From contig NZ_WEGK01000008.1 in NCBI RefSeq assembly GCF_009604405.1, forward strand, positions 186,001 to 250,000: 64,000 nt of DNA. The letters are read 5' to 3'. Below, piece by piece: positions 1 to 15,000 of the stretch. Position 1 is the stretch's first letter; each line of letters opens with the position of its first letter. The notes under the pieces are model-generated. The model worked only from the letters and a program-made list of their open reading frames with translations. It was not told where the DNA came from and ran no database searches. Made by a program: the position numbers and the translations under genes. Source of the stretch: Nocardia macrotermitis (GTDB taxonomy: Bacteria > Actinomycetota > Actinomycetes > Mycobacteriales > Mycobacteriaceae).

Positions 1-1
1 T

Positions 2-3000
2 GCGCCCGTGAACAATACGGACCGTACCGACGCGCACGAGGACGACGCGACATCGATCTCGAGCGGTGAGGTGATATCGGATATCGACTGGACGGACAGC
101 GAGGACGAGGGCGGCGAGACCGGTTCCGCGCGGCCCGAGACCACACCGGCCCGGTCCGAGCCCGCACCGGCTCCCCGCACGACACCCGCCTTCGATCCCG
201 GGAACGGCACCTATTTCGGACGTAACCTGTTCCGGCAGTTGAAGTCCCCCCACGAGGCCGCGCGTCCGGCTCGGCTCGCGCCCGACGTCGAACCCGGCGA
301 CGGCTCGTACCTCGGCGACCACCTCGCCGGTCAGCTCACCACACAGCACGGCCGCACCCGCGCCCCGCCGGAACGCCGGACCGTCCCGGCGAAGTTCAAC
401 CGGGAACTGTTGCGGCCCAAGGCGATCGCCGAGGACAAGCGGCTGGACCGGATGTCCCCGGAGGAAAGGGACAAGCATTTCCCGCCCCTGGGCATCCCGA
501 TCAACCTGCCCGATCAGCTGAGCCGCGGCGGACGTCCGCTGCTGACCGTCGTGGATCACAGCGGCCGATCGTTCCGATTGCGTACGAAGGGAACCGAATC
601 GGTCACCCTGACCCGCGGCCAGGACGGCGAGGCGCGCTACACGATCAAGACCTACGACGGCACCACCGCCGACATTCCGGCCGCACTGCTGAACAAGGAC
701 TTCACCTTCCGCCCCGGCGGACCCGAGGGCGCCTCCGGAACCCTGACCTGGTCCGTACCCCGCTCCGGAGTCCGCTTCCAGGGCCGCGACTCCCACGGCG
801 AGTTGTCCGTCGTCGCCATTCCGTCGAACATGACCGCGGTCGCGAAACCGCACGGCACGTCCTGGACCGTCAAACGCCCCAGCGACACCGAATGGCTCGA
901 CTTCGAGGCGCCCCGCGAACTGCTGCCCGAACGGATGCCCAAGCTCGTCGACCGCAGTGGTGACCCGATATTCGGCACCACGGTCACCGGGAAACTCCGC
1001 GCCTCCCCCGACGATGTGCGACAGGGCATGGCCGGGGACTGCTCGGTGCTGGCCCCGCTCAAAGCGCTGGCGATCGACCACCCGCAGGCGATCCTGGACA
1101 TGATCCACGAGAACGACGACGGCAGCGTCAGCGTCCGATTCTTCGAGAACGGCGAGCCGGAATGGGTTCAGGTGGACCGGCGGATCTATGTCGACACCGA
1201 CGACGACGTCGGATATTTCGTCCGGCAGCGTCCCGGTGAGCCGCTGTGGGCGGCGCTGGTCGAAAAGGCGTACGCCCAGCGGTTCGGTCACGGCAACGGC
1301 TATCACGAACTGTCCGAACGGGAGTCGCTGACCGCCGAACGGCTCGGCCGCGCCTACTTGGAATCCGAGTCCGGCAGCTGGCACCCGTACCGCTCGCACT
1401 CGGAAGATTTCCTGCACCCGTATTCGCTCGATATCGATACCTTGCAGGAATTGCTGGGACCGGCCGCGGATATCGAATTCGCGCGAGCGATAACCGAGGT
1501 CAAGGGCGATTGGCCCGGCAAGTGGTCGCTCGATTACCAGATGGGCCACGATTTCCCGGACACCCCGCAGCGGAACTGGCGGGCGCAGCGCGCCGCGATC
1601 CTGGAGTTCAGCAAGCTGCTGGACGCGCGGCCGGGCAACCCGCTGGAACTACCGGAACGCTACCGGCCCATCGGCGAGTGGGCCGCCGAACGCATCGATC
1701 ACCTGCTCCGGCGCGGCACCACGGTCATCCTGGGATCGCAGTGGTTCACCTCGACCACCGAGGACTCCGACGCCGTGCCCGGACTGGTCGGCGGGCACGC
1801 GTATCCGGCGATCGGCGTCGAACGCGACGACCGGAAACGACCGGTGCGGGTCGTGCTCGACAATCCGCACGACTACAGCCGCGACTACCCCCGGCCGGTG
1901 GCCGGTGTCGAATACCGGCTGGATCCCAGGCGCGCGGACACCGAGGATCTCGGCGACGGTGTGCGCCACCGCGTCGACACGGACGAAGGCGTGCACTACT
2001 ACCACGCCGAGAACGCCACCTCCGGTCGCGACGGCGCACTGCGCGACGTGGTCACCGACTTCTTCACCCCCGACGGCCCGGCCGAATACCGGCGGGACCG
2101 CGACGGCACCGTCTACGGCCTCACGCCCGACGGTGATCGCTACGTCAAATTCACCGACGGCACCGAATACAAGGCCGTTGCCGACGAGCACGGGAATCGG
2201 ACGCTGGTCGTGCGCACCCCCGACGGGGTCGAGACACCGGATCCGAATACGGCCGGTGGGCATCTGGACAAGACCATTCCGGATCGGGGCGGCATCGTCA
2301 CCGTCGAGTTGAAGCATCTGCCGAAGTTCGTCCGGATCTCGGTGAGCGGCGTCGCGGCGCAGGCGGTCTACGGGCCCGAACCCACCGCACCGGCGCAGGG
2401 CAGCGGTAAGCGGGCCGTGACCACACCGAATACTGCTGGGCTGCAACATGTTTCGCAGTCACCCCAGTACAGCCGGAATGCGCTGCACACGATCCGCGGT
2501 CGGCATACGGTCACGCCCGGGTACGGCTTCGCATCGCAGGTGGCAAAAGAGGCGTCCGACCTTAAAGAGACGTCGGATATATCCGAGAAGCTCGCCCCAC
2601 CGGCCCCACCGACCCGTCGTGCGCCGGAGTCCGGTCCCACAGTACTGTCCTTGCAGGATCTCCTCGAGCCGAGACAGACCGTGGCCGCGCCACATGCACA
2701 TCTCACTGCGGGTGGTTTCACGGCGTTGTCCGCGCAACCCGGGACGTTCGCGTCGCGACTGGCCGCGCGGGCGCACGAACCCAGGGACGGTTCGTATTTC
2801 GGTGATCACCTGCGGGATCAGCTCGCTGTCGATCACAGTTCTGTGACGCATCAGCAGCGAGATCGAGAGACCGTCCCGGCGACGTTCGACGAGACGTTGC
2901 TCGCACCTCCGGTCCTGGACCCGAAAGAGCGCCTGGAAAAGCTCACCGCCGCCGAGAAAGAACAGAAATTCCCGACGCTCGCGGTGCCGATCCCGGTGGA

Positions 3001-6000
3001 CAGCGCGAGCCGGTCGGTGACGCTCGTCGATGCGAACGGCAACGCGGTAAATCTGGTCGACAGCGGCCGGGTGAGGGCCAAGATGCGCACGCCATCCGGT
3101 GGCGTCGCGCACTACGAGTTCACCACCGCCGACGGCAAGATTCAGCGGGTACCGGTCGAACTGCTGCCCGACGCCCGATTCCGGACAAGTTTCCTGCGTA
3201 CCACCACCGGCGAGCTGCGCTGGAACGTCACCGCGCGGACCACCCGGGTACTCGCGCGCAACGCGACCACCGGCGGGCAGGAGATGGTCGAGATCCCCGA
3301 TGACACCCGGATGGTGGTCAGACCAGGCACGGCTACGTTGCGGTGGATCAAATTCCGCAGGTCACAGACGTGGTATCAGGCCGAGATCCCGGACACCGTG
3401 CTGCGGAAATCGCCGGTGCTCGTGGACCGGAGCCAGGATCCGATATTCGGTACCTCACCGTCCGGCAGATTGCCGCGTCCGCTGCCGCAGGATGTCTACC
3501 AGGGAAATCTCGGGGACTGTGGCCTGCTGGCCACATTGAAGGCCATGTCGCTCGACGATCCGCAGTCGCTCCTGGACATGGTGACCGATCACGGTGACGG
3601 GACCGCCAGCGTGCGATTCTTCGTGGACGGCAAACCCGCATGGGAGCGGGTCACCAAACAGCTCTATGCGAACGCGGAATCCGGTGACACGCTCTTCGCC
3701 CGGCATCGCCCGGGGCAGCCGCTGTGGGCGGCGCTCATCGAGAAGGCGTACGCCCAGAAGTTCGGCGGGATCGACGGTTACGAGGGGATTCGCGCCACCT
3801 TCGCAGACGTTCCCGTCCGCCTCGGGCGCGCACATCACGAACCAGGCGGTTGGATGCGGCAGCGGACCCGCGCGGTCAACGAGTTCCCGCTGCATCCGGC
3901 CCGGTTCGACGCGGACACACTGCACGAACTGCTGGGGCCCGGGTCGGATCGCGCATTCGCCGAGGAACTCGACCGCTCCTACGAGCGCTGGCAGCAAGCG
4001 GCCGACCAGCTGTACACGGCCAAGCGCCAGGAATTGCGGCAACAATATCCGGGTGACTCCGGTGCCGCGGTCAAGGCCCGGAAGGCCGCAATGGACACCT
4101 GGCGCGCGACCGAGGACCCGGACACAGCGCAGGGCGTGCGTGCATTCCTGGACACCTTCGTGCCCGAGCCGACACCGGGGCAGTGGACGAGAGAGAAGGA
4201 TGCCCTCGCGGCATACGTCGGCCGCGTTGCCTCGGGAGCGGACAAGGACCGCGAGCTGAACGCCGCCGACCTGGTCGCGGGCCACAACCTCGCCGACCGG
4301 ATCGACTACCTGCGCAAACGGGGCACTGCGGTGACGATGTCCACCCTGCCGTTCGGTCCCGGCACCGAGAACCGCACCATGGTGCCGGGGCTGATCGGCA
4401 ATCACGTGTACGCGACCATCGGCGTCGAGCGCGATCGCGCCAAGAGACCGGTGAACATTCTGATGGAAAATCCGCACGACAAGAACGGCGTGTTCGCGGT
4501 GCCGATCGCCGGTGTCGAATATCGCCTCGATGCGGCCACGTCCGGGCACACCATGGAGAACGACGGCGTGCGGTATCGCAAGGACTGGACCGAGGGCGTC
4601 GAATACTATGTTGTCCCGGATGCCTCGACGGGCCGGGCGCCCGGCGGCACATTGCACGATCTGGTCTCCGACTACTTCACGCCCGTCGGCCGCACGGAGT
4701 TCCGTCGCGAACCCGACGGGACCGTGTACGGGCTCTCGCACGACGGCGAACGGTACACCCGCGCGCCGGACGGTACGGAATACAAGGTCCTGCACGACGG
4801 GGAGGTGCTGCGGCGCGCACCCGGCGGCACCGAGCACCGGCGCAAGGCCGACGGCACCGTGTGGGTCCGGCAGGCGGGCCGGAAGCTCTGGCTCGTCGAT
4901 TCGAACCCCGGTGAACTGCACTGGCATCGGGCCTTCCCCGTGCGTTCGGGCCTGCTCGCGGTCGCCGTGCGGCACGCGCCGAAGTTCGACTTCATCTCGG
5001 CGGGCGGCGCGGGCGTGTACGCCGCGTACGGACCCGCGATCGAGAGCACCAGCACCACCGCCACGAAGGCACGCGCCGCGGCGGCATCCAACGACGCGCT
5101 GCCGAACCTGCCCGCACCACGGTCCGGCGCGGATCACCCCGCGTCGACTCACACCGGAGACCAGATCCGGACGGGTGACGGAAGTGCGGCCCACACCCTC
5201 GCGAGCGATTCCATCGTGCACCCGGCACCGGCGGCACAGCTGCCGTCGACGCCGCGGTTCTCGACTCCCGTCGACCGGAGTCCGCCGTCGCGCCCGGCCG
5301 GGCCCGAATCCGATCCCGGCGACGGCGCCGCAGTCCGGCGGTCGGCCTCCAACGAGCCGAAAACCGTTGAGCCGCAGTACAACAGGTCACTCACGGGCAT
5401 CAGCGAGATGCTCGACCTGGCTCGTGTGGCGCGGCCGGACAAGGAGTCCACGCCGACGAGCGGCACGGGTGCGCCTGCGGTCTTCCAGCCGAATCTGCTC
5501 GCGCCCGGAGATGACTCCGGGGTGCACGGCGAGACGCCAGGAGCGATGCCCGCCGTCACCGAGGCGACGCCGACGCAGCCCGCTCCGGTCCACGACGGTT
5601 CGTACACCACCGATCGCCCCGCACAGCAGCCGACCGTCGCGTCCGGCTCGCCGACGTTCGACCCGGCGCTGCTCGCGGCTCCGGTCCTGACCGACCACGA
5701 GAAGCTGAACAGGTTCTCCCGCGAGGAACGAGAGGAGAAGTTCCCGGCACTCGCGGCTCCGTTCGTGCTGCCCGGCCGCAAGAACTCCGCGAGCAGGCTG
5801 ACCCTCGTCGACCGCGACGGAGCCGTCTACGATCTGCCCGAGAGCGGCCGATTCAGCGTCAAGATCCCTAAGCAGGACGGCGGCGAGCCGCATTACGTGG
5901 TGTCTCTCGGCGAGGGCAAGCCGCTGCGGATTCCGGTCGCGCTGCTGCCCGATGCCAGGTTCGAACAGGGCGGGACCAGCAAATCGTCCGGCAAGCTGGT

Positions 6001-9000
6001 CTGGCACACCTTGGGCGGCCAGACGCGCATCCAGTCCCACGACCCGGCCACCGGCAATTCCGATGTGATCACCATCGCGCGCAACAACCGGGTCGTGATC
6101 AAACCGGCCGCCGGCACGGCACAGTGGATCAAGCTGCCCGGGGAACAGAACTGGTTCCGGGTCACGGCCCCGGCCCCCGTCCTGCCGCGGCCGAAACTCC
6201 AGGACCGGCGCGAGAGCCCGATGTTCGGCACCTCGGCCAAGGGTGTGCTTCGGGCCGCACCGCAGGACGTGCGGCAGGGGCGTCTGGGCGACTGCGGTCT
6301 GCTGGCCCCGCTCAAGGCGCTGGCCACCGATCGTCCGGAGGCGATCATGGAGATGATCGCCGATCACGACGACGGCACGGTGGACGTGCGGTTCTTCGTG
6401 GACGGCGAACCCGAATGGGTCCGGGTGGACAAGAAGCTCCACGTCGACGACAGCGGAAAGGCGATCTTCGCGCAGCACTCGCCGGGCGAGCCGCTGTGGG
6501 CGGCGATTATCGAGAAGGCGTACGCGAAACGGTTCGGCGGGGAGAACGGTTACGAAGGTATCCGGAGCACCTTCCGAGACGTCCCGGAACGCCTCGGGAT
6601 CGCGCACTATCAGACCGGTTTGCTGGGGATGCGGCCCTCCCGCTCGGTCATCGAGCACATTCTGCATCCGGGACTGCTCGATGAGGACACCCTGTACGAG
6701 ATCCTCGGCGCGCACGGCGATCGGCAATTCGCCCGCGAGGCCGGCGCGGCGTACCGGAACTGGGTGCAGGGGATCAGCCGTCAGCAGTCCAAGGAATTCG
6801 CGCGGATGGGCACCCCGCAGGGCTTCGGCGAATTCCTCGACAAGACCTTCCCGGGCAAGTGGGCCGCGCAGAAGGCCGCGCTCACGGCGTTCATGTCCGA
6901 GGTGCAGTCCGGACCGGACCGGAACCGGATCCTGAAGGGCGGCGCCAGGATCGCGGGCGAGGCCGTCGCCCGGCGCATCGCCGGACTGCACAACAAGGGT
7001 GCCACGATCATCTTCGGGTCGTACCGGTTCGGGCCCGGAACCGAGAACCGCCGTGCGGTGCCGGGACTGATCGGCAGGCACGCCTACGCCGTGACGGGCG
7101 TCGAATACCACCGCACCACCGGCAAACCCACGCGCATCCTGCTGGACAACCCGCACGACGGCAGCAAGATCTATCCGAAGTCCACCGCGGGCATCGACTA
7201 TCGCCTCGACCCGCGGCCCGGCGACCGCGTCGAGATCGCCCAAGGCGTCTGGCACCGCCGGGACGACGACGAGAACGTCGAGTACTACCGCGTGCGCAAC
7301 GCCAGGGCCGGGCGCGGCGACAGCGGTGCGCTGCGGGGTGTGGTGACCGACTTCTTCAGACCGGCCCGGGGCGCGGAATTCCGGCGCGACCCGGACGGCA
7401 CGGTGTATGGCATCACCGAGGACGGCGAACGCTACGCCCGCACCACGGACGGCACCGAGCACAAAGTCGTCGAGCAGGGCAGATTCCGGCGCGACCCTGA
7501 CGGCACCGAGTACTGGCTGCGCACCGACGGCCGCAGCTTCGTCGAGAAGCCGGGCGGCACATGGACGGCCACCACGGAAACCATTCCGCGGCAACCGGAC
7601 CCGACCATCCCCCGGCGCGGCGGCCTCATCTCGATCCGGGTCGAGCACCTGCCGAAATTCCGGACGATGTCGGTCAGCGGCGCGGCGTTGCACGCCTTCT
7701 ACGGACCGAAGACCATCGGCCCGCGCACCGATGTCACACCCGAACCCATCACCGACTCGGATTCCGATTCCGACCTGGATGTCACCCCGATGGAATCCCC
7801 GCCCGAATCCTCCCAGACTCCCGAAACATCCAGCGTGCGAGCCGATCCTGCGCCTACCCGAGTCCAGGCCCTGGTAGGCGACGGATGCACCGCATACGCA
7901 CCCGTCCGCGGGCCCACCGTAACGACAGCGCGGCCCCGTGCGACGCCGCGGGTCTCCGCGCCCGCCAACCACGCCCGAAACATCTCCGTCGACCTCGGCC
8001 AGCTATCGGCGGTGGCGGCCGCCGCGACGAACACCACCGGCGCGCGCGCGATCTTCGCACCGAGCCCGCGGGCACGGAACAATGATCCGGAGGCGCACGG
8101 CGAACCGTTCGATGCTGTACTCGCCCCGATGTCCGACGTGCGAGGCGACACTGCCGATTCCGGTGACGGCTCGCACATCGGTCACCATCCGCCGGAACAG
8201 CCATCCGCCGAACACGATCCCGTCCCCGCGCCACGCACCCCGGCCGCACCGAACACCATCGAAGTGATGCGGCATGTGACCGCGAGAGAGGTTCTGCCGC
8301 TGGAGAATCCGAATTTACAGCAGGATCTCGAGCAGGTATTGCGGCTGCCGGACGGTACTTTCGAGAAGTATCCGGACATCGGCAAGTATCTGGGGCTGTT
8401 GAACGGCAACGGCTGGTTCAATCCGGGCCGACTCACCAATTGCCGTCTGACGGTGCTCGCGCTGATGTCGACACATTTCGGCACGCCGCTCGTCGCGCCG
8501 CCGACTTCGGCGTCCCTTCCGTTCGGCCTCGGCGCCCGATACCAATGGCAGCTCGAGCAGTCGCTGGGGTCGCGGTTCCTCTCGTTCCAGAACGGCAAGC
8601 TGCGGCTCGCCGACCAGTATCGGGCGATGCACGAGCTGGTCGCCAAGACGGGTGAGGGTGCGGCCGGAGTTGCCCTGATCCAGTGGGCCGAGCTCGGGGC
8701 CGACGGAAAACGCAAGATCACCGGTGCTCGGTTCGTCACCGAGATCAGTCACGTCATGGGGGTGGTCTATCCGCGCGGTGCCGGTGCACCCGAATGGGTC
8801 GACCCGCAGACGGGCACCCGCAGCGCGCTGCCGCCGCAGCGTGTGATCGACAAAACGGCCTGGGTGCGCTTCCTGATCACCGATCCGGAACGAGTCGAGG
8901 CGGCGTCACGGCATTACGCCGATCTGGATCGCACGGTCGGCGACCGGTCCGGGTGGAATCCCTCGGCACCGACCGGCGATGGCAAAACCGTTGCCCAGCT

Positions 9001-12000
9001 CGTCTTTCCGGAAATTTCCCCGAGCGTCGGTGTGGTGGACAGTCATCAGGCGGTGATCGCCGCCGCCCGGGCGTGGGCCGGCCGTCGCGAGTTCGCTGTC
9101 GCGACGCTGCAGCGGTTCCGCTCCCAGGCCGTCGACTACCGGGTGGGCGCCTGGGAACGCGGCCGGGCCGAGGCCGCGTACCTGTTCCAGCGGAAACTGA
9201 CCGTCGTGCCCAAGCGCACCTACTCGGCGAATCCGGCGATCACCACCGTGACCGAGGCGGTCCGCAAGGCCGGGCCGGGTGCGATGGCGTTCGTCGAATT
9301 CCGCGAATTCGACTCCTTCTCCACCTGGTCGGACACGCCGGTCGCGGTGCACGCGGCATTGCTCGTATATCCGACCGACGGCACGACGGCCCCGGTGTGG
9401 ATGATGCCGCACCAGGGCCGGGTGGTGACCGGGCCGACATTACCGGCCGAACTGGTCCGGCGCTTCGACGAGGTCGCCTACCTCACCGATTCCCTGGATG
9501 CGCTGCGGCAGCGGCTGGACACCGATACACCGTTGTCGGCGCAGGACTGGAAGGTGGAGGCCGATGCGCAGCTGTCGATCCTGAAGGCCAATCTCCACCA
9601 CTTCCGCCATTTCGATCCGCGGACCCACAGCGCCGCCGGGGACAAAGGCACACCGTACGGAAAGCTGGTGTACACCCTCGGCGCACCGGTCGGCCATCCG
9701 ACGGTGATCGACACTCCCGAGGCCCGCTACCTGGCCTCCTACCACGCGATGGTCGCCGGTCTGCTGAGCTTCGAAGGCTCTGCGACAGTGGCGTTCCCGA
9801 CCACGGAACACCTCGGCCCCGACGGCACCGCACTCCCGATCGCACAGCTGCGCGATACGGTGCACAAGGAGATCACGGAGTGGCTCGGCGCCACGCCCGC
9901 ACCCGCGCCCGGAGCGAACGCGGCAGCCCGCTTTCGGCACATCGTCGACACCCTGCGCGATGATCCCGGTTACGGCTGGGGCTCTGCGGCTTTCGTCGAG
10001 ATCACCATGCGCGCGCCGAATCGGCCCGGCGTATTCGAGTATCGGAACATGGCGGTGGTCTACCCGTCCGCGGGTGCGCCGATGTGGTGGGATGGGTTGT
10101 CGCTCGAGCTTTTCCGGGATCTGCCGCAGGATCTGATCGACGACACCGTCGAGGTGTCGTTCACCGCGATTCGCGGTCCGGACGACGTCGATTTCGACAT
10201 CCCGGCCAACGGCATAGTGCCGACGCCCCGGACCCGCACGTACCGTGCCGACGGTTCACGCGAGTTCACGACCAACCGCGAGGGATACCGTTACGCCGCT
10301 CGCTGGCTGGCCGGTGTCCACCGCGATATTCCGAAATCCGAGCAGGAGCTCGTCGCCCGGTACTCCACCGCCAGTGCGAGCCTCACCGACATCCTGCGCA
10401 CCGAGACCCCCGACGCGGCCTTCTTCGATCGAACGCGCGCGGAGGCCGAGACGATGCGACTCCTCGACGACGCGGGGCTCTTCGAGGACGACAACCTGCC
10501 GGATATGCTCGAGGACAACACGCCGGAGGAGCTGCGCGAGCATATCCAGTACTGCGCCGACCAGCTACGCGCGCACGACACCACCGCACTCGATCCCGAG
10601 GGCGCCGCACTGGCGGCACGGATCGAACCACTACTTACCGAATTCCTGGACCGGGACGATCACGAGCACGCTCGGGGACGGGCGCGGGGCCGGTGGCTGA
10701 CCGACCATCTGAGTTCGCTACACAGGAGCGGCGAACGGTGGGACGCGCTGCGGCACTTCGTGAATGCCGAGCCTGATGCAGAATCCTTCGAACGTGTTCT
10801 GGCGGAACATGATCGGATCCTCGATCGGGTCATTCCGCACGGGCCCGTCGTGGGGACCTACGGCCTGGACGATGTGTCCTCGTGGATCGCCGTGGACGGC
10901 AAACCGCTGGGAGAGCGAAACCCCCGGCTGTTGCGGGGCGGTGAACATCGGGAGCCGGGTCATCTCGAACTGTCACTGGGATCGCAGCACACCCACGGTG
11001 ATGTCCTGGTGCATGTCGCACTTCCCGACGGCTCGCGCGGGCTCTGGCTGGATGTCCGCGACACCGGACGCCTTCCCCGTCTGCGCATTTCGCGGGGAAG
11101 CACGCTGCGCGTAGATGAGGTCCGGGCCGATGACGCCACCCCGAAGTTGATCCACATCGATGCCGTCCTCGTACCATCCACCGATAGGGCGCCCGGTTCG
11201 GACGCCGATGTGGGTCCCGTCGCGGCGGAGTCCGCACCCGGTATCTCCGGAACGGACGCATCGCACGGCCCGGCCGATCACGACCCGAACCCGATGTTCA
11301 CACCCGAGGAGATCGACAGTTATTTCGGCGGCCGCCCGATCGAGCCGCCGAGGTCCGAGCCGTCCGACGGCACCGCGTTCCAACGCTGGCAGCCCGAGAC
11401 CGAGGGTCTCGAACCGCTGCCGCTGAACGAGGACGAACTCTTGCACAACCTCACGGCCGAGCAGCGCGAGGAGCGGTTCCCGGTGCTCCCCGTGCCGCTG
11501 GACGTCCCCGTGGTCACCGACGCCGCCGGCCGCCCGATGTACACCTTCGTCGACGACCGGCGGCAGACGACCCAGCTGCCGGGCGTCTCCTCGGCCCAGG
11601 CGACGTTCCGCCCCGCGAAGGACGGCGAGCCCGCGGGGTACGTGTTCAAACAGCACGGGTTCACCCAGTTCCTGCACGAAAAGCTTTCGGACGGCTTCGA
11701 TTTCAAGGCCGACGACGCGACCGGACGGACCGGCGTACTGAGCTGGAACTTCCCGCAGGGCGGCATCCGGTTCCTCGGTCACGACGAGCAGGGCGCGCTG
11801 GTGGCCAAGCAGGCGCCGCACGGCTACACCTTCGCGGCGAAACCCGGCGAGAGCCGGCTCCGGTACGTGAAGTTCGCGCGCGAGGACGGCTGGTTCCGGA
11901 TCAACGTCCCGTTCAACATCCTGGCGCGGCTGCCGTCGCTGGTCGACCGGCGCGCGGATGCGCTGTTCGGGCCGGACGGGCTGCCCAAACCGCACGAGGC

Positions 12001-15000
12001 GCGGCAGGGCGCCGCGGGCGACTGCGCCCTGCTGGCCAACCTGAAGGCCAGGGCGGCCCGGGATCCGCGCTCGATCACCGAGATGCTGCGGGACAACGAG
12101 GACGGCACCGTCTCGGTGCGGTTCACCATCCGGGATCCGGACACGAAAGCCGTGTCGTTCGACTGGGTCGAGGTCACCAAGGAGATCCACGTCGCGCGCG
12201 GCGCGACCGCCGGATATTTCGTCTCGCACCGGCCCGGAGAAGCGTTGTGGGCGGCGATGATCGAGAAGGCGTTCGCGCAACGTTTCGGCCGGGGCGACGG
12301 TTTCCGTACGCTCATGGACGGTGCGCACGCCGGACATGTCGCCGAACTCCTCGACAAGGGCTTCCACCAGTCCGGTCCCGACGCGCGTCCGCAACCCGCG
12401 CGCAGCATCGCCGACGACGACATCCTGCACCCGCTGGCCTTCGACGCCGACACCCTGCACGACCTGATCCGCACCTACGCCCGGTACGACCGGGTCCGGT
12501 CCGACACCCGGCAGACCTGGACGCCCCGGATCGATCGCGATTTCTCCCGCGCGATCGCCGACACCTACCTCGGCTGGTACCAGGAGCGCGAGGATCTGCT
12601 CGAGCGGACCCGACGCCAGTTCGATGCCCGGTACAGGGACGACCCGGCCGCCCTGCGCGCCGCCTGGAGCGAATTCCTCGGCACCCGGGACTACGCCTCC
12701 CCCAACGGCTTCCGGGAATATCTGGACCAGCGGTTCCCGGACACCTGGCAGACCGAGAAGGCCGCGCTGACACGGTATTTCGAGGAGGTCTACGGCGGCC
12801 GGGCCGAGGATCGGGTGCTGAGCCCGCGAGCCCGGATCGCCGCGCGGGCGATCGGCCATCGGCTCGACTACGCCCTGCGGCGCAACACCACAGTGGTGCT
12901 CGGCACGTTCAAGTTCGGCGGGACCCACGAAAACGCCACCGCCGCACCGGGTCTGGTCGGCAACCACGGATACGCGGTGCTGGGCGTCGAACACGAGGGC
13001 GGCCATCCGGCCCGGGTGCTGCTGGAGAACCCGCACGACGAAGAGGGCACCTTCCCGCCACTGCCGATGCCGGGCGTCTCCTACCGCCTCGACCCGGGCG
13101 GGACCGACCACCGTCCGCGTCCCGACGGCGGCACCTACCGCCGCGAGCCGAATCACGAGTCCTGGGAGGTCGAATACGGTATCGACGGCCACGGCAACCA
13201 GTACCGCCGGTACCGGGACGGGGTCCAGTACGGCCTCACCACCGACGGCAGCCGCTACCGCACGTCCCCGGACGGCACCCGGTACCAGGTCGACGCGGAC
13301 GGCACGACGTTCCGCCGGGAGATCGACGGCACCGAGTACCTGACCAGCCCCGGCGGCATCAAATTGCGCAAGCGGCCGGGCCACGCGTGGCAGTCCGATC
13401 CGTACCGCGCGCCGCCGGCCCGGGATATGACCATTCCGCCGCGCGGGCTGACCGTGGCGGTCGACCTGGTGCACATGGCGAAGTTCGGCAGCGCCGGACT
13501 GAGCGGGCCCGGCGCGCACGGTCTGTACTCGGAGGATCATCCGAGCCCGAAGGATCGCGGCGGCCTCACCGCGCCCGGCCCCGCCATCGGCGATCGGGAC
13601 GGGGCGGACACGTCATCGGAGCGGGACGCCGAGCACACGGCGGAGCCCGCGGCGGCGCGTTGGGACACGTTGCCGGACAACGGGAATCAGTTGTTCGAGG
13701 CGCTGGCGCGCTGGGAGGGCCACACCGGCGCGCAGCGGGTGCGCACCATGCTCGCCGACCGGATGCGGGAGCACTTCTACGACCTGCTCCCGCTGTTCGA
13801 CAACACTCCCGGCAACCGGCAGCGCCGCGAGGCCGAGGAGACCCACCGCGAGCACGCCGACGCGGAGCACCGGTACGGACGCCTCACCCCCGCCCAATGG
13901 TCCACCGAGCAGATCCGCCGCCTCCAGGTCGACCAGGAACTCGAGCACTGGCGGCGCACCGAGCTCCGGAGCCTCATCGGCACCCTGCGCAACCCGCATG
14001 CGCCGACCGACCACCTGACGGATCTGCTGATCCCTATCGCCGCCCGCGAATTCGGCATCGACATGGTCGTGGTGCGCCCGGATGGAAGCCGGAATGTGCA
14101 TCAGCACAACGAGTTCGACGCCTCGTACCTGGTGTTGCACCGGCCCTACGGCGAGACGCCGCAACTGAGCGTGGCCATGGCCGCCGACGGCATCGGCTTC
14201 ACCCTCGACCACGCGGACCTGCACAACCCCGAGGCATACCCCACGCTCCCGGCGACCACCGACGATCCGATGGACGTCGAAGTCCCCACGACCCCAACGA
14301 CATTCGACGGCGGCCGCACCGACTTCGGCCACGACCTGCTGGACAAACTGGGCTTCGAACACCCCGGCGCCACCACCCCGGCGCGCACCGAGTTCGACCA
14401 GGCCGACCTCGAACCCCCGACACCGCTACCGACACCGTTCCCCAACCCCGGCGTATCGCTCAGGGTCCCCAGCACGACCGACACCCTGACCCTCGTCGAC
14501 CACAAGGGCATCGTGCGGAAGCTGGCCGCCAGCGGAATCGCGGACGCGCAATACCTTCCAACCGGACGGATGTATCTGATCCGGATGGTGGACGGCAAAC
14601 ACCTGCCGGTCCACGCGGATCTGGTGGACCTGAACAATGGTTTCAGTTTCCAGCCCGGCACCAACGGCCCGTACGGCACCCTGAGCTGGAACGTCCCGGG
14701 CGGACAGACCCGGATCATCGGCCAGAACGAGGCCGGTCAGAAGATGCCGATCCACCTACCGCCCGGACACACCCTGGTGGCCCTCCACGGGGCCGGAACG
14801 GCACGGTGGATCAAGGATCCCGGCGTCCCGTTCTGGATCAGCGTCGAGGCGCCCGAGAGTGTGCTGCCGAAACTGCCCCAGCTGGTCGACAGGAGCTCGA
14901 GTCCGCTCTACGGCCCGCACGGTCCGCAGCCGCAGGACGCCGTGCAGGGTCGGGCCGGGGACTGCCCGCTGTTCGCGAACCTCAAGTCGATGGCCACCGT

